Positions 42,005 to 51,173 of a stretch of DNA of 62,559 bases are shown one piece after another; the stretch's first letter is position 1, and every line of letters starts with the position of its first letter. Under the pieces are notes generated by a model. That model searched no databases. It saw only the letters and a program-made list of their open reading frames with translations, and was not told where the DNA came from. Origin of the DNA: an uncultured Clostridia bacterium (GTDB taxonomy: Bacteria > Bacillota > Clostridia > Lachnospirales > Cellulosilyticaceae); assembly GCA_937921505.1 (NCBI GenBank), contig CAKZUB010000027.1, positions 1 through 62,559 of the forward strand, given 5' to 3'. A program made the translations under genes and the position numbers.

Positions 42005-44050
42005 CTAATTAAATCCTAGTAGTCTACCACCCTGATAAATAGCAAAGGCAACAATCCATGCGACACCAGTTTGATAACCTACTGTAAACAATGTCCATTT
42101 CCAGGAATTCATTTCTCTTTTTATCGTTCCAAAGGCTGCAATACATGGCATATAAAGTAACGTAAAGGCCATAAAAGCATAAGCTCTTAAAGGTGTAAAA
42201 GTTGACTGTAAGGTTGCTGCCAGGCTTGTTGTATCTTCACCAATTTCTCCAAGGCCATGTAATATGCCAAGCGTTGCAACAACAACTTCTTTCGCTACAA
42301 AACCAGATAAAAGTGCTACTGATGATTGCCAATCTCCAAAACCAAGTGGTGCAAAGAAAGGTGCTATAACTTTACCAAGTATCCCCATAACACTGTTTCC
42401 TGGATCCTCCACCATTTGAAGTGAAAAGTTGAAAGATTGTGCAAACCAAATAACAACAGCTGCTGCAAAAATAATTGTCCCTGCTTTTTTAGCAAAATCT
42501 TTTCCACGGTCTAACATATGAATCATAAGTCCCTTAGCTGTAGGAATCCTATAAGTTGGAAGTTCCATAACAAAAGGTGCTGTTTCTCCTTTTAATATGG
42601 TCTTTTTGAGAAGTATTCCAGAGAGAACAGCTACAACAATTCCTAAAACATAAATTGAAAATACGACCCAAGCTTGATTTGAGGCAAAAAAGGCTGATGC
42701 AAATAAAGCATATACTGGAAGCTTTGCGCCACAAGACATAAAAAGAGTAAGTATAATAGTTAGTCGTCTATCTTTTTCATTTTCAAGTGTTCTTGCACAC
42801 ATCATAGCGGGCACGCTGCAACCAAATCCCATAAGCATAGGGATGAAAGATTTACCACTAAGTCCTAATTTTCTAAGTAATCTATCCATGACAAAAGCCG
42901 CTCTTGCCATATAACCACTGTCTTCCAAAATAGCAAGAAAGAAGAATAATATCATAATTTGAGGTACGAATACCAACATACTTCCCATACCACCAATGAT
43001 CCCATCTACCACAAGACCATGAAGCCAATCAGCGGCGCCTCCTACTTCAAGCCATCCACTTACTGCCCCTGCAATCGTCTCATTAATCAAAACATCTACC
43101 CAGTCAATCGTAAAAGATCCAATTACACCAAAAGTAATTTGGAATACACCTAGCATAACAAGTAAAAAAAGTGGAATAGCTAAAATTCTATGCGTAACAA
43201 TTTTATCAATTTTATCTGAAACAGTAAGATGTGTACCACTTATTTTCTTTTTAACCGTTTTACTGATACAACTTGAGATAAACCTATATCTATTATCCGC
43301 AATAATAGTTTCCATATCATTATCATATTCTTTTTCTAGCTTATCTTGATAAACTTTTATCTTTTCAAGAATATCAGCATCAACTTTTAATTTCTCTTGT
43401 GCCTTTTCATCTCCTTCTAAAAGCTTAAGAGCTGTCCATCTTGGATTTTGAACCTTTTGACTAAGTAGCGGTATAATCGTTTTTTCTATCTCTCCCACAC
43501 ACTTTTCTATAGCCTCATCATATATTTTAACCGCTGATGAAGCAGATGTAAGTGCTGCACTCTCAGCAACTTCTATTGCTTTATGTAAAAGCTCATTAAC
43601 GCCTTTTCCTTTATTCGCTGATGTCCCTATTATTGGTACTCCAAGACGTTTCTCCAATGCTTTAATATCTATTAGGTCACCTTTTACCTCAACTGCATCC
43701 ATCATATTAAGAGCAACAACAACAGGAATACCAAGTTCAATAGCCTGTGTTGTTAAATAAAGATTTCTTTCAATATTTGTAGCATCTACAATATTAATCA
43801 GTACATCGGGCTTTTCATCTAAAATGTAATCCCTTGCAATAATCTCTTCCATTGAGTAAGGGGACAAAGAATAGATCCCAGGTAAATCAATAATTTTAAT
43901 GTCTTCTTTAAATTTCTTAGCCTTGCCTTCTTTTTTCTCAACTGTAACCCCTGGCCAGTTTCCAACATACTGAGTACTACCCGTGATTTCATTAAACATT
44001 GTAGTCTTCCCACAGTTAGGATTACCAACTAACGCAAACTTGTAATGCAT
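42005..44050 (-). CDS. feoB: Ferrous iron transporter FeoB
   Basis: The 681-residue protein has an N-terminal G domain: G1 GNPNCGKTT (9-17), G3 DLPG, G4 NMMD. A helical GDI-like linker follows (about 170-265), then about eight transmembrane helices with the Gate regions (SGYMARAAFVMDRLL, GFGCSVPAMMCARTLENEKDR and SCGAKLPVYALF). It imports Fe2+ across the cytoplasmic membrane. The ribosome site GGAGGC is strong. A Fur-like box lies only about 20 bp upstream of the start codon. Confidence 0.96.
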   Translation of the reverse strand: MHYKFALVGNPNCGKTTMFNEITGSTQYVGNWPGVTVEKKEGKAKKFKEDIKIIDLPGIYSLSPYSMEEIIARDYILDEKPDVLINIVDATNIERNLYLTTQAIELGIPVVVALNMMDAVEVKGDLIDIKALEKRLGVPIIGTSANKGKGVNELLHKAIEVAESAALTSASSAVKIYDEAIEKCVGEIEKTIIPLLSQKVQNPRWTALKLLEGDEKAQEKLKVDADILEKIKVYQDKLEKEYDNDMETIIADNRYRFISSCISKTVKKKISGTHLTVSDKIDKIVTHRILAIPLFLLVMLGVFQITFGVIGSFTIDWVDVLINETIAGAVSGWLEVGGAADWLHGLVVDGIIGGMGSMLVFVPQIMILFFFLAILEDSGYMARAAFVMDRLLRKLGLSGKSFIPMLMGFGCSVPAMMCARTLENEKDRRLTIILTLFMSCGAKLPVYALFASAFFASNQAWVVFSIYVLGIVVAVLSGILLKKTILKGETAPFVMELPTYRIPTAKGLMIHMLDRGKDFAKKAGTIIFAAAVVIWFAQSFNFSLQMVEDPGNSVMGILGKVIAPFFAPLGFGDWQSSVALLSGFVAKEVVVATLGILHGLGEIGEDTTSLAATLQSTFTPLRAYAFMAFTLLYMPCIAAFGTIKREMNSWKWTLFTVGYQTGVAWIVAFAIYQGGRLLGFN

Positions 44051-44069
44051 TTTACAGCCTCCTTGATAT

Positions 44070-44084
44070 TGATAATTATTATCA
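44070..44084. promoter_or_regulatory. Fur-like box directly upstream of feoB
   Basis: Perfect 15-bp palindrome TGATAATTATTATCA, in the gap between feoA and feoB. It would allow a second Fur-controlled entry point or tighter repression of feoB. Confidence 0.7.
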
Positions 44085-44126
44085 TAATTTAAGCAAAAAT
44101 ATCTCCATACTCTGTATGGTTTTCTG

Positions 44127-44354
44127 TTATATTTCTACTTGTATATTGTCCGCTTCCGCTTTTCTAAGTGTCAATTCATAGCCTCTAATATTAATTTCTA
44201 TTGGATCGCCAAGTGGCGCTATCTTTCTCATTAAAACTTCTGCTCCACGGGTCACACCCATATCCATTAGTCTTCTTTTTACCGCACCCTCACCGGAAAT
44301 TTTTTTAATAATAGCCTTTTCACCGGGTTTTAATTCCTTTAGAGATTTTTCCAA
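44127..44354 (-). CDS. feoA: FeoA-domain protein (second copy)
   Basis: The likely start is TTG 44354 (LEKSLKELKPGEKAII), which has AAAGGAGG 8 nt upstream. The longer frame to 44399 overlaps the previous gene but has no ribosome site. The 75-residue product has the SH3-like FeoA core: GEKAIIKKISGEGAVKRRLM, DMGVTRGAEVLMRK and PIEINIRGYELTLRKAEA. It is thought to bind FeoB and support Fe2+ uptake. Confidence 0.85.
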   Translation of the reverse strand: MEKSLKELKPGEKAIIKKISGEGAVKRRLMDMGVTRGAEVLMRKIAPLGDPIEINIRGYELTLRKAEADNIQVEI

Positions 44355-44392
44355 AACAATCTCCTCCTTTCTCTCTTTTAAAACTTTAAAGT

Positions 44393-44611
44393 TTAACACA
44401 TTTTTACAAGTAATTGGCCAGCTACCGCTTTATTAAGAGCTAATCTAGATCCTTTTACAGAGACTATCAAATTACCGCTCATCTCAGATACAACGGATAT
44501 AGATACACCTGGAATAATTCCAAGCCCTTCTAAAAATTTTTTGGTAGAGTCTTTTGCCTTACAAACATTAATAATAGCTTCTTTTCCTGGTGTTAACATA
44601 GTTAAAGGCAT
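44393..44611 (-). CDS. feoA: FeoA-domain protein (first copy)
   Basis: A 72-residue FeoA-type protein (MTPGKEAIINVCKAKD-like opening, then FLEGLGIIPGVSISVVSE and LIVSVKGSRLALNKAVA). It differs clearly from the second copy. The G-x-RRL motif is replaced by TKKFLEGLGI. First gene of the feo operon, about 35 bp after a Fur-like box. Confidence 0.87.
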   Translation of the reverse strand: MPLTMLTPGKEAIINVCKAKDSTKKFLEGLGIIPGVSISVVSEMSGNLIVSVKGSRLALNKAVAGQLLVKMC

Positions 44612-44646
44612 TTAAACCACTCCTTATGTATTGAAATTATATAGTA

Positions 44647-44663
44647 TTGATAATCACTATCAA
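44647..44663. promoter_or_regulatory. Fur-like box at the feo operon promoter
   Basis: TTGATAATCACTATCAA, a 17-bp near-palindrome upstream of the first feoA gene, matching the Fur-box style of the two other boxes in this locus. Confidence 0.7.
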
Positions 44664-44776
44664 ATCATTTCTTCTAATTAATATTTTAACAGTACTGCTT
44701 GTTGATGTCAATAATTATTTGAGAATAATTACTATTTACTTAACTTTCTCACCTAAAAACCTATCCCATTTCTTTG

Positions 44777-44800
44777 CAAAAAAAGAAGGCCTACGCCTCC
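44777..44800 (-). terminator. Terminator of the metNIQ operon
   Basis: Stem GGAGGC-GTAG-GCCTTC (one G-T pair) followed on the minus strand by seven T, 15 bp after the metQ stop. Confidence 0.8.
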
Positions 44801-44814
44801 CTATAAAATGAAAT

Positions 44815-45627
44815 CTATTCAAATATAGCAACTACTGCTCCTTGGTACTTTTCTTGAATAAAGGCTTTAACCTTCTCACTTTTTAACACTTCAATCAATG
44901 CCTTAATATCCTCGCGGTTTTCATCTCCCCTACGTACAACTAAAATATTAGCAAAAGTCGTAGCGGCAAGTGAATCTTGTTCTTCTTTTGCAAGAGCGTC
45001 AGTCGCGGCATTGAGTCCTGCTTGAAGGGCATTGTTGCCGTTTATAACTGCAAAATCAACATCTTGTAAGGCACGAGTAAGTTGTGCTGATTCTAGCTCT
45101 ATTATTTTAATATTTCTTGGATTTTCAGTAATATCATTAATTGTTGCTTTAAGTCCTGCATTTGGGCTTACTTTAATAAGTCCGATTGTTTCAAGTAAAA
45201 GTAAAGCTCTTGCTTCATTTGTTGTGTCATTTGGTACGGCAATTGTAGCTCCATCTGCAATCAATTCAAGTGTTTTGGTTTTCCCAGCATAAATACCAAG
45301 TGGTTCATAATGAATAGAGGCCACTGATACAAGATCTGTTTTATTTTCTTCGTTAAAGTTATCTAAATAAGGTTGATGTTGAAAATAATTAGCATCTAGT
45401 TCTTTACTTTCCAGTGTAAGATTTGGTTGTATATACTCTGTAAATTCTTTAATCTCTAGTTCATAGCCCTTTTCCTTAAGAACATCTTTAGCTACTCCTA
45501 ATATCTCTGCGTGAGGAGTTACTGACGCCCCTATTACAATTTTATTGTTTGGTTTTGCTGCCCCACAGCCTATAAGAAGTGAAAGTGTAAGTGTTGAAAT
45601 GATAATTCCTGCTATAATTTTTTTCAT
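44815..45627 (-). CDS. metQ: Methionine-binding lipoprotein
   Basis: The start ATG 45627 (MKKIIAGIIISTLTL) is behind a GGAGGG; a longer frame to 45684 would run into metI. The 270-residue product has a lipobox with Cys21 (LLIGC). The NlpA/MetQ core has KIVIGASVTPHAEIL and LDANYFQHQPYLDNF. It binds methionine outside the membrane for MetNI. Last gene of the S-box operon. Confidence 0.93.
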   Translation of the reverse strand: MKKIIAGIIISTLTLSLLIGCGAAKPNNKIVIGASVTPHAEILGVAKDVLKEKGYELEIKEFTEYIQPNLTLESKELDANYFQHQPYLDNFNEENKTDLVSVASIHYEPLGIYAGKTKTLELIADGATIAVPNDTTNEARALLLLETIGLIKVSPNAGLKATINDITENPRNIKIIELESAQLTRALQDVDFAVINGNNALQAGLNAATDALAKEEQDSLAATTFANILVVRRGDENREDIKALIEVLKSEKVKAFIQEKYQGAVVAIFE

Positions 45628-45655
45628 GTATATTCCCTCCGTAAAATAATTATTT

Positions 45656-46315
45656 TTATTTTCTCTTATCTGTTTTATCAGCAATTTTCATACCTATTTC
45701 TTGTAATATCTGAACAATAATAATAAGTAATATCACTGTTACAATCATAATATCCTTTTCATACCTATAGTAACCATAATTAATAGCTATAGTTCCAAGT
45801 CCTCCTCCTCCTACTATCCCCGCCATTGCTGAATAACCTAATATAGTTGTTGTCGCAATAGCTGCACCTACAATGAGTGAAGGAATGGCTTCTGGAATCA
45901 TAACCTTATAGATAATCTGAAACGTACTTGCGCCCATTGAAAGTGCCGCCTCAATAACACCTTTGTCAATTTCTTTAATCGATCCTTCTACAAGCCTTGC
46001 AATAAAAGGTGCTGCTGCTATAACTAATGGGACGACTGTCGCAGTTGAGCCTATAGTTGTGCCTGTAATTAGACGTGTCAGGGGTAGTACTGCAATAAGT
46101 AAAATAAGAAATGGTACTGATCTTGCCAAATTGACAATAATATTGAGTGTTTTATTTAGCCCTACGCGTGGAAGTATCCCTCCCTTTTCAGTGATAACTA
46201 ATATAACACCTAGTGGCAATCCTATTATATAAGCTAGCAATGTTGATAATAAAGTCATATATAAAGTTTCAAATATGCCTTTTATAATCATCTGTATAAT
46301 GGTACTACTCCACAT
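45656..46315 (-). CDS. metI: Methionine ABC transporter permease
   Basis: A 219-residue protein with five hydrophobic segments. The EAA-type loop IEAALSMGASTFQIIYKVMIPEA is cut by two family-typical residues and fits MetI. Its start overlaps the end of metN by 11 bp. Confidence 0.94.
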   Translation of the reverse strand: MWSSTIIQMIIKGIFETLYMTLLSTLLAYIIGLPLGVILVITEKGGILPRVGLNKTLNIIVNLARSVPFLILLIAVLPLTRLITGTTIGSTATVVPLVIAAAPFIARLVEGSIKEIDKGVIEAALSMGASTFQIIYKVMIPEAIPSLIVGAAIATTTILGYSAMAGIVGGGGLGTIAINYGYYRYEKDIMIVTVILLIIIVQILQEIGMKIADKTDKRK

Positions 46316-47330
46316 AACCGCTTACCTCCTCCACCTGCAAATTCTTTGAGTTTAGATAGTGAATTACTTTATCAGCTGTCACTTCATCCTCTGGCAGCTG
46401 AATAATGAGCTCCCCAACTGCCCTCCCCTCTATATTTTTCATATCTGCATAAAGGATATTTACAAGTACTTTGCATTCTAAAATCATACTGGCTACCACT
46501 GGGTCATAAGATGAACTGCCATCAAAAATAATGCGGCAGCATCTCTTACCTATCAAGTTATTAATACGACTTTCATTTGGATATACAAGCTTCTGTGCTG
46601 CTAGAGTTTTAGGATGTGTAAAAATATCATGTACCCTTCCTGATTCTGCAATTTGACTTTTATCAATAATTGCAACATGAGAGCATATTTTCTCAACGAC
46701 ACTCATTTCATGTGTAATAATAATAATCGTAATACCTAATCTTTGATTAATGTCTTTAAGCAACGTAAGTATCGATTCTGTAGTTGTAGGATCAAGTGCT
46801 GAGGTTGCTTCATCGCACAAAAGCACTTTGGGACTAGTGGCTAATGCTCTGGCTATCGCAACACGTTGTTTTTGACCTCCTGAAAGCTGAGCTGGGTAGG
46901 CTCCGGCTTTATTTTCAAGTCCAACAAGTTCTAATAATTCTTTTGCACGTAATTTAGCGTCTGATTTACTAACACCTGTAATCTCAAGTGGAAAACGAAT
47001 ATTACTTTCAACTGTTCTTTGCATACACAAATTAAACTGTTGAAAAATCATCCCCATTGATTGTCTTACGTTTCTTAAGCTTTTTTGATCTAAGGACCCA
47101 AGCTCTTTATCACCAAACCATATTTCTCCCTCTGTTGGCTTTTCTAAATAATTAATACATCTTACTAAGGTACTTTTACCAGCTCCACTCATGCCAATAA
47201 TACCAAAAATATCTCCTTTATAGATTTTCATATCTATATCTTTTAAAGCTATAACCTCTCCATTTGCAGAAGAAAAGGTTTTACTTAAAGCTTTGATTTC
47301 AATAATAGGTCTTTCTAGCTGTTTGCTCAC
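46305..47330 (-). CDS. metN: Methionine ABC transporter ATPase
   Basis: The start is GTG 47330 (VSKQLERPIIEIKALSKTF), behind GAGAGGG. An ATG at 47381 is also possible because AAGAAGAGG in the riboswitch hairpin is 8-9 nt before it; that would add 17 residues. The ATPase has Walker A GMSGAGKST, the Q-loop FQQFNL, signature LSGGQKQRVAIARALA and Walker B VLLCDEATSALDP. A C-terminal NIL/ACT-like domain (about 260-341) senses methionine in known MetN proteins. Confidence 0.93.
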   Translation of the reverse strand: MSKQLERPIIEIKALSKTFSSANGEVIALKDIDMKIYKGDIFGIIGMSGAGKSTLVRCINYLEKPTEGEIWFGDKELGSLDQKSLRNVRQSMGMIFQQFNLCMQRTVESNIRFPLEITGVSKSDAKLRAKELLELVGLENKAGAYPAQLSGGQKQRVAIARALATSPKVLLCDEATSALDPTTTESILTLLKDINQRLGITIIIITHEMSVVEKICSHVAIIDKSQIAESGRVHDIFTHPKTLAAQKLVYPNESRINNLIGKRCCRIIFDGSSSYDPVVASMILECKVLVNILYADMKNIEGRAVGELIIQLPEDEVTADKVIHYLNSKNLQVEEVSGYVE

Positions 47331-47386
47331 TTTTATCAACCCTCTCTTAGAAACTTGTACTATGTATCTATAAATAACCATTTTTT

Positions 47387-47424
47387 AAGCCTCTTCTTAT
47401 CTTCTAAAAGATAAAAAGAGGCTT
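47387..47424 (-). promoter_or_regulatory. Expression-platform hairpin of the SAM riboswitch
   Basis: 15-bp stem (47387-47401 with 47410-47424, one mismatch). On the minus strand AAAAAATGG follows rather than a T run. The 3' arm carries AAGAAGAGG, so the hairpin may hide a ribosome site instead of terminating transcription. Confidence 0.6.
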
Positions 47425-47446
47425 ATACGCACTGATCACGTTGCCA

Positions 47447-47546
47447 CTTATCTTTCAGAATTTACATTCTGCTGGAATTAGCACCTTACATAAAATGAGG
47501 TTGCTGAGATATCGTCGGGCCGAGTCCCTCCATCTCTCTTGATAAG
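47447..47546 (-). ncRNA. SAM-I riboswitch (S-box) aptamer
   Basis: On the minus strand the stretch begins CTTATCAAGAGAGATGGAGG, continues ACTCGGCCC, then CAGCAACC and AAGGTGCTAATTCCAGCAG, and closes with GAAAGATAAG. These are the conserved S-box blocks in the right order, and P1 pairs CTTATC with GATAAG. It precedes metNIQ, so S-adenosylmethionine should turn uptake of methionine off. Confidence 0.95.
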
Positions 47547-47576
47547 ATTTAATTATTGAGTTGCTTATTGATATTT

Positions 47577-47605
47577 AGTATACTTTCATTTTTTTTAAAT
47601 GTCAA
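47577..47605 (-). promoter_or_regulatory. Promoter of the metNIQ operon
   Basis: On the minus strand: exact -35 TTGACA (47605-47600), 17-bp spacer, -10 TATACT (47582-47577). The aptamer begins about 30 bp downstream. Confidence 0.85.
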
Positions 47606-47647
47606 TACTTAATCCCTAGTTTTTTTATAGTTTTACTAAGGTTAATT

Positions 47648-48379
47648 TTACCTAAAACAGTCTAATCCTTCAATATTCAACCTGTAGGTTACATCTTTTC
47701 TCTCTACAATTATTTTAGCCTTTTTTCTAAGTTCCTCATCTTCGCTAATACGTGTAATAAGTTCTTTTGTTGGATTAATAGCAAAAGGGTTTCCTACCAT
47801 TTTTAACATGGTAAAATCTCCTGATGTATCTCCATAGGCATAACATTTTTGCAAATCAAGCTTATAGTGGTTAACTATTTCTAAAATAGCCTTTTTCTTA
47901 CTTGCCGCGTCCCACATTGGCATAATCTCTCCGCTATACTTTCCGTCTTGATCTACCTCATAAATAGTTCCTCTATAATCATCCATGTTATATTTCTTGG
48001 ACATCTCCCGCACAAGTTCAATGGGTGAGCCTGAAATAGCAATAACCTTATGCCCCTCCTCTTGATGCCATTTAATTCTTTCTCTAGAAAACGTATAAAC
48101 TCTATCACCTTTTTGTTCAATAACTCTTTTGGCCACATATGCCATATGAAAGGGACTTATACCTCTTACTGCCTCTGAATAGACATCTACCATTTTAAGT
48201 AAGTACGTATCATAATTGCCCATTCTTCTATCCCAATTTATAAAAGCCGGTCGTACTTCACTGTGCCACTTACTATTATCTATTAAGTCGTATCTAACCA
48301 TTTTTTTAAAGACCTCTGTAATAAGTCCTTCTCTATAAATGGTGCCATCTATATCAAAGAATGCTGCACTCCCACTCAT
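47648..48379 (-). CDS. HAD-IB family phosphatase
   Basis: The 243-residue protein has motif I DIDGTIYR (Asp9, Asp11), motif II ISGSP and motif III YAYGDTSGDFTML, as in the SerB-like HAD-IB group. It could dephosphorylate phosphoserine or another small phosphate. No serine biosynthesis gene is nearby, so the substrate is open. Strong ribosome site GGAGGGG. It lies about 100 bp upstream of an MFS gene stop on the same strand. Confidence 0.87.
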   Translation of the reverse strand: MSGSAAFFDIDGTIYREGLITEVFKKMVRYDLIDNSKWHSEVRPAFINWDRRMGNYDTYLLKMVDVYSEAVRGISPFHMAYVAKRVIEQKGDRVYTFSRERIKWHQEEGHKVIAISGSPIELVREMSKKYNMDDYRGTIYEVDQDGKYSGEIMPMWDAASKKKAILEIVNHYKLDLQKCYAYGDTSGDFTMLKMVGNPFAINPTKELITRISEDEELRKKAKIIVERKDVTYRLNIEGLDCFR

Positions 48380-48477
48380 CCCTTCCCCTCCTTCTTATGA
48401 CCTATTTTTCTTTTTTAATATTTCATAATATCTTATAAAAATTATTCTCTATTCTTTATAGTATTATTTTTAAATAA

Positions 48478-49890
48478 TTAGTGTTCTGTTTCTATACAAA
48501 CTTTTTCCACTCTATATTTTATATATACTACAAGCACTAAAAGTAAAATTCCTGAGCCGAGCGAAAGTAATTGTTGCCCGTATACTTGATAGCCTAGTAT
48601 CTGATTGCCTCTATCTATTACAAGCTGCAATATATAGCCCCCGACTAGTGAACTCAAAAATCCACAAGCCCCCATAATAGCTGCATTAATTCCTAAATAA
48701 GCTGTTTTATCTCCATCCGGTGCTAAATCTAGCTGAATTGAAAAAATTCCTGGGGCAACACCCGCCCATGCTATTCCTGTTAAAACAGCATAGATGGCAA
48801 ACATAATCTGTGAATTTGACGGCACTGTAAAGGCATTAATAATAAAAGCAAGTGCCATAATTGAAAGTGCCACTTTAAGAACAAGCGCCCATGACTTTTT
48901 GTCTGCAATCTTACCGCCTATAGGTGTAAGCATAATTCTTACAAGACTTCCTAAAAAACTCATAATCATAATATAGGTGTAACTTAATTTAAGATCTGAG
49001 ATTTGATAGATACCAAAGTACGGAGTAGAAAAGAAAAAAGCTGATTGCCAGAGTATCGTAAGTATAATCGAGCGTCTAAATGACTTATCCAAAACAACTT
49101 TCTTAAAAGTAACTCTAAACTTTTCACAATCCTTATTTTTATCTCTATGCACCCTTTTTTTAACTAAGTTCCCGTGCATCTCTTTATTATCAGAAGAAAA
49201 ATAAGAAAATCTCGGCTCTTTGATCATGCTTAGTGCAATAAAATTAATAGCAGCCATTGTTAGAATAAGTAAACTTATAAATAAAAATTTGGCATCGGGA
49301 TTATCCCAAGCTTTAAATTTATCAAAAAATTGACCAGTACCTAGTGAAATAGTGACTGATACTAACACCATGATACAATCTCTATTTGAAAAATATTTTC
49401 CTCTTGCATTTTCTGGAACTAAACTTGAAATCCAGTTCCCACCAATTGGTGCAATAAGTTGTCCTAAAATATGTCCTGTTGAAAAAACAAAAATACATAA
49501 AATAACTTTCCAACTTGTACTAATTTTTAAAAAAGGTATAAAGTAAAGAAAAGCAAACATCAATCTATGTATAATTGCAAAAATACATACAAAAAGCTTA
49601 ATCTTCTGCATTCTTTTGGCGAGCTCCATTCCTGCAAGTTGTATGACACAGGCAAGTGATGGTATAGCTGATATAATGCCATTTAATGAGTCACTAATTC
49701 CCAGTGCCCTTAAAATAGCTGCTAAGAACGCTCCTCCTGATAAAAGCCCAATCGTTACAGCTGTAGCGCCGTCTACTATAAACCACTTACGACTCTTCTT
49801 ATATTCCTGATCGTTTTCAGGAATTTGCATAAAATATTGTTGTCTAAGTTTTCCTAGTAAAAAATATAAGTAATACCTGATTGATTCCAT
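48478..49890 (-). CDS. Major facilitator superfamily transporter
   Basis: The start ATG 49890 (MESIRYYLYFLLGKL) follows GAGG; a GTG four codons earlier gives MRMS-. The 470-residue protein has about 12 hydrophobic segments in two halves. The interhelical loops GGKIADKKSW (48890-48920 region) and LVPENARGKYFSNRD resemble MFS motif A and its repeat. Substrate unknown. Confidence 0.85.
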   Translation of the reverse strand: MESIRYYLYFLLGKLRQQYFMQIPENDQEYKKSRKWFIVDGATAVTIGLLSGGAFLAAILRALGISDSLNGIISAIPSLACVIQLAGMELAKRMQKIKLFVCIFAIIHRLMFAFLYFIPFLKISTSWKVILCIFVFSTGHILGQLIAPIGGNWISSLVPENARGKYFSNRDCIMVLVSVTISLGTGQFFDKFKAWDNPDAKFLFISLLILTMAAINFIALSMIKEPRFSYFSSDNKEMHGNLVKKRVHRDKNKDCEKFRVTFKKVVLDKSFRRSIILTILWQSAFFFSTPYFGIYQISDLKLSYTYIMIMSFLGSLVRIMLTPIGGKIADKKSWALVLKVALSIMALAFIINAFTVPSNSQIMFAIYAVLTGIAWAGVAPGIFSIQLDLAPDGDKTAYLGINAAIMGACGFLSSLVGGYILQLVIDRGNQILGYQVYGQQLLSLGSGILLLVLVVYIKYRVEKVCIETEH

Positions 49891-50061
49891 TGACATCCTC
49901 ACTATTATAAATAATTTTCAAATAGAAGCATTCGACCTGCTTCCACCCTAATTGATTATACGCTTTATTAATATAAATTCAACTAGATATTCAAAGAAAT
50001 TTATATCTTTAAAATTATCATCTGCCAAAGGCTTGATATCTATACATTTCTTTTTAATGTA

Positions 50062-50096
50062 TTAAAATAAGCGAGCCTAATGCTCGCTTATTTTAA
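50062..50096. terminator. Terminator of the D-2-hydroxyacid dehydrogenase gene
   Basis: Perfect 15-bp stem (50062-50076 with 50082-50096) with a 5-nt loop and A/T runs on both sides, 5 bp after the stop. Confidence 0.85.
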
Positions 50097-50101
50097 CTTC
50101 T

Positions 50102-51133
50102 TTATTTTATATCTTTAACTTCACATCCATCTTCATCGCAAATGTAAGCTATTTCATGGATTAATTTCTGTCCTTCATTTAACTGTTTAATACTTTCTAA
50201 GGTTGTTTCCGCAATATTATGCAGTGCTTCTTTTGTAAGAAAGGCTTGATGAGAAGTCACTAAAACATTGGGAAACATAATAAGTCGTGACAGTGTATCA
50301 TCATCAATAACCTTAGCTGAGAAGTCTTCATAAAAATACCCTTCTTCCTCTTCATATACATCTAATCCCGCTGATCCTATCTTCCTACTTTTAAGACCAT
50401 CAATCAGTGCACTTGTATCAATCAGTTTACCTCTTCCTGTATTAAGGAGCATAACACCTTTTTTCATTTTTTCAATACTTTGATGATTAATCATATGATA
50501 AGTATCTTGAGTTAGCGGACAATGCAGTGAAATGATATCTGAGCATTTATAAAGTGTATCTAAATCCACATACTCATACCCTAGTTCATCACTCGCCTCT
50601 ATGTCAGGGTAAATATCATAGGCTATGATTTTTGCGCCAAAACCTTTAAGTATTCGCATAAAAATCTTTGCAATCTTGCCGGTTCCAATAACCCCTATTG
50701 TCTTCTCATGTATATCAAAACCAGTTAACCCTTCAAGGGCAAAATTAGCTTCTCTTGTTCTTGTATAAGCTTTATGCAATTTGCGATTAAGCGTCATCAT
50801 AAGCCCTACACAAAACTCTGCCACTGCATAAGGTGAATACGCTGGTACTCTAACCACTTTGATTTTATCTTGTGCTGCTTCAAAATCTACATTATTGTAT
50901 CCTGCACATCTTAGAGCAATAAGTTTTACACCATTTTCTATCAGCTTATTTACTACATCACTATTGATATCATCTCTTACAAAAACACAAACTGCGTCGT
51001 ATCCTACTGTGACTGAGACACTAGATTTTTTTAATCTAGATTCAAAATAATCTATCTCAAAACCATATACTTTATTAAGTGTATCAAATGATTGCTGATC
51101 ATAGGGTTTTGTATCAAAAAAAGCTATTTTCAT
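50102..51133 (-). CDS. D-2-hydroxyacid dehydrogenase (D-lactate dehydrogenase type)
   Basis: The 343-residue enzyme has the NAD-binding GVIGTGKIAKIFMRIL and the catalytic set: Arg in LLNTGRGKLID, Glu in LDVYEEEEGYFYED and His in TSHQAFLT. The order and the YEEE-YF-ED segment match fermentative D-lactate dehydrogenases (LdhA). It reduces pyruvate to D-lactate with NADH. Strong AAGGAGG site. Single-gene unit. Confidence 0.88.
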   Translation of the reverse strand: MKIAFFDTKPYDQQSFDTLNKVYGFEIDYFESRLKKSSVSVTVGYDAVCVFVRDDINSDVVNKLIENGVKLIALRCAGYNNVDFEAAQDKIKVVRVPAYSPYAVAEFCVGLMMTLNRKLHKAYTRTREANFALEGLTGFDIHEKTIGVIGTGKIAKIFMRILKGFGAKIIAYDIYPDIEASDELGYEYVDLDTLYKCSDIISLHCPLTQDTYHMINHQSIEKMKKGVMLLNTGRGKLIDTSALIDGLKSRKIGSAGLDVYEEEEGYFYEDFSAKVIDDDTLSRLIMFPNVLVTSHQAFLTKEALHNIAETTLESIKQLNEGQKLIHEIAYICDEDGCEVKDIK

Positions 51134-51173
51134 ATACGCGACCTCCTTTTAATAATTATTATACACTCTCCTA

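Noticed and set aside
47387..47424. Intrinsic terminator of the SAM riboswitch
   Set aside because: Stable stem, but A6 rather than a T run follows on the transcribed strand. Kept as an expression-platform hairpin with probable translational action.
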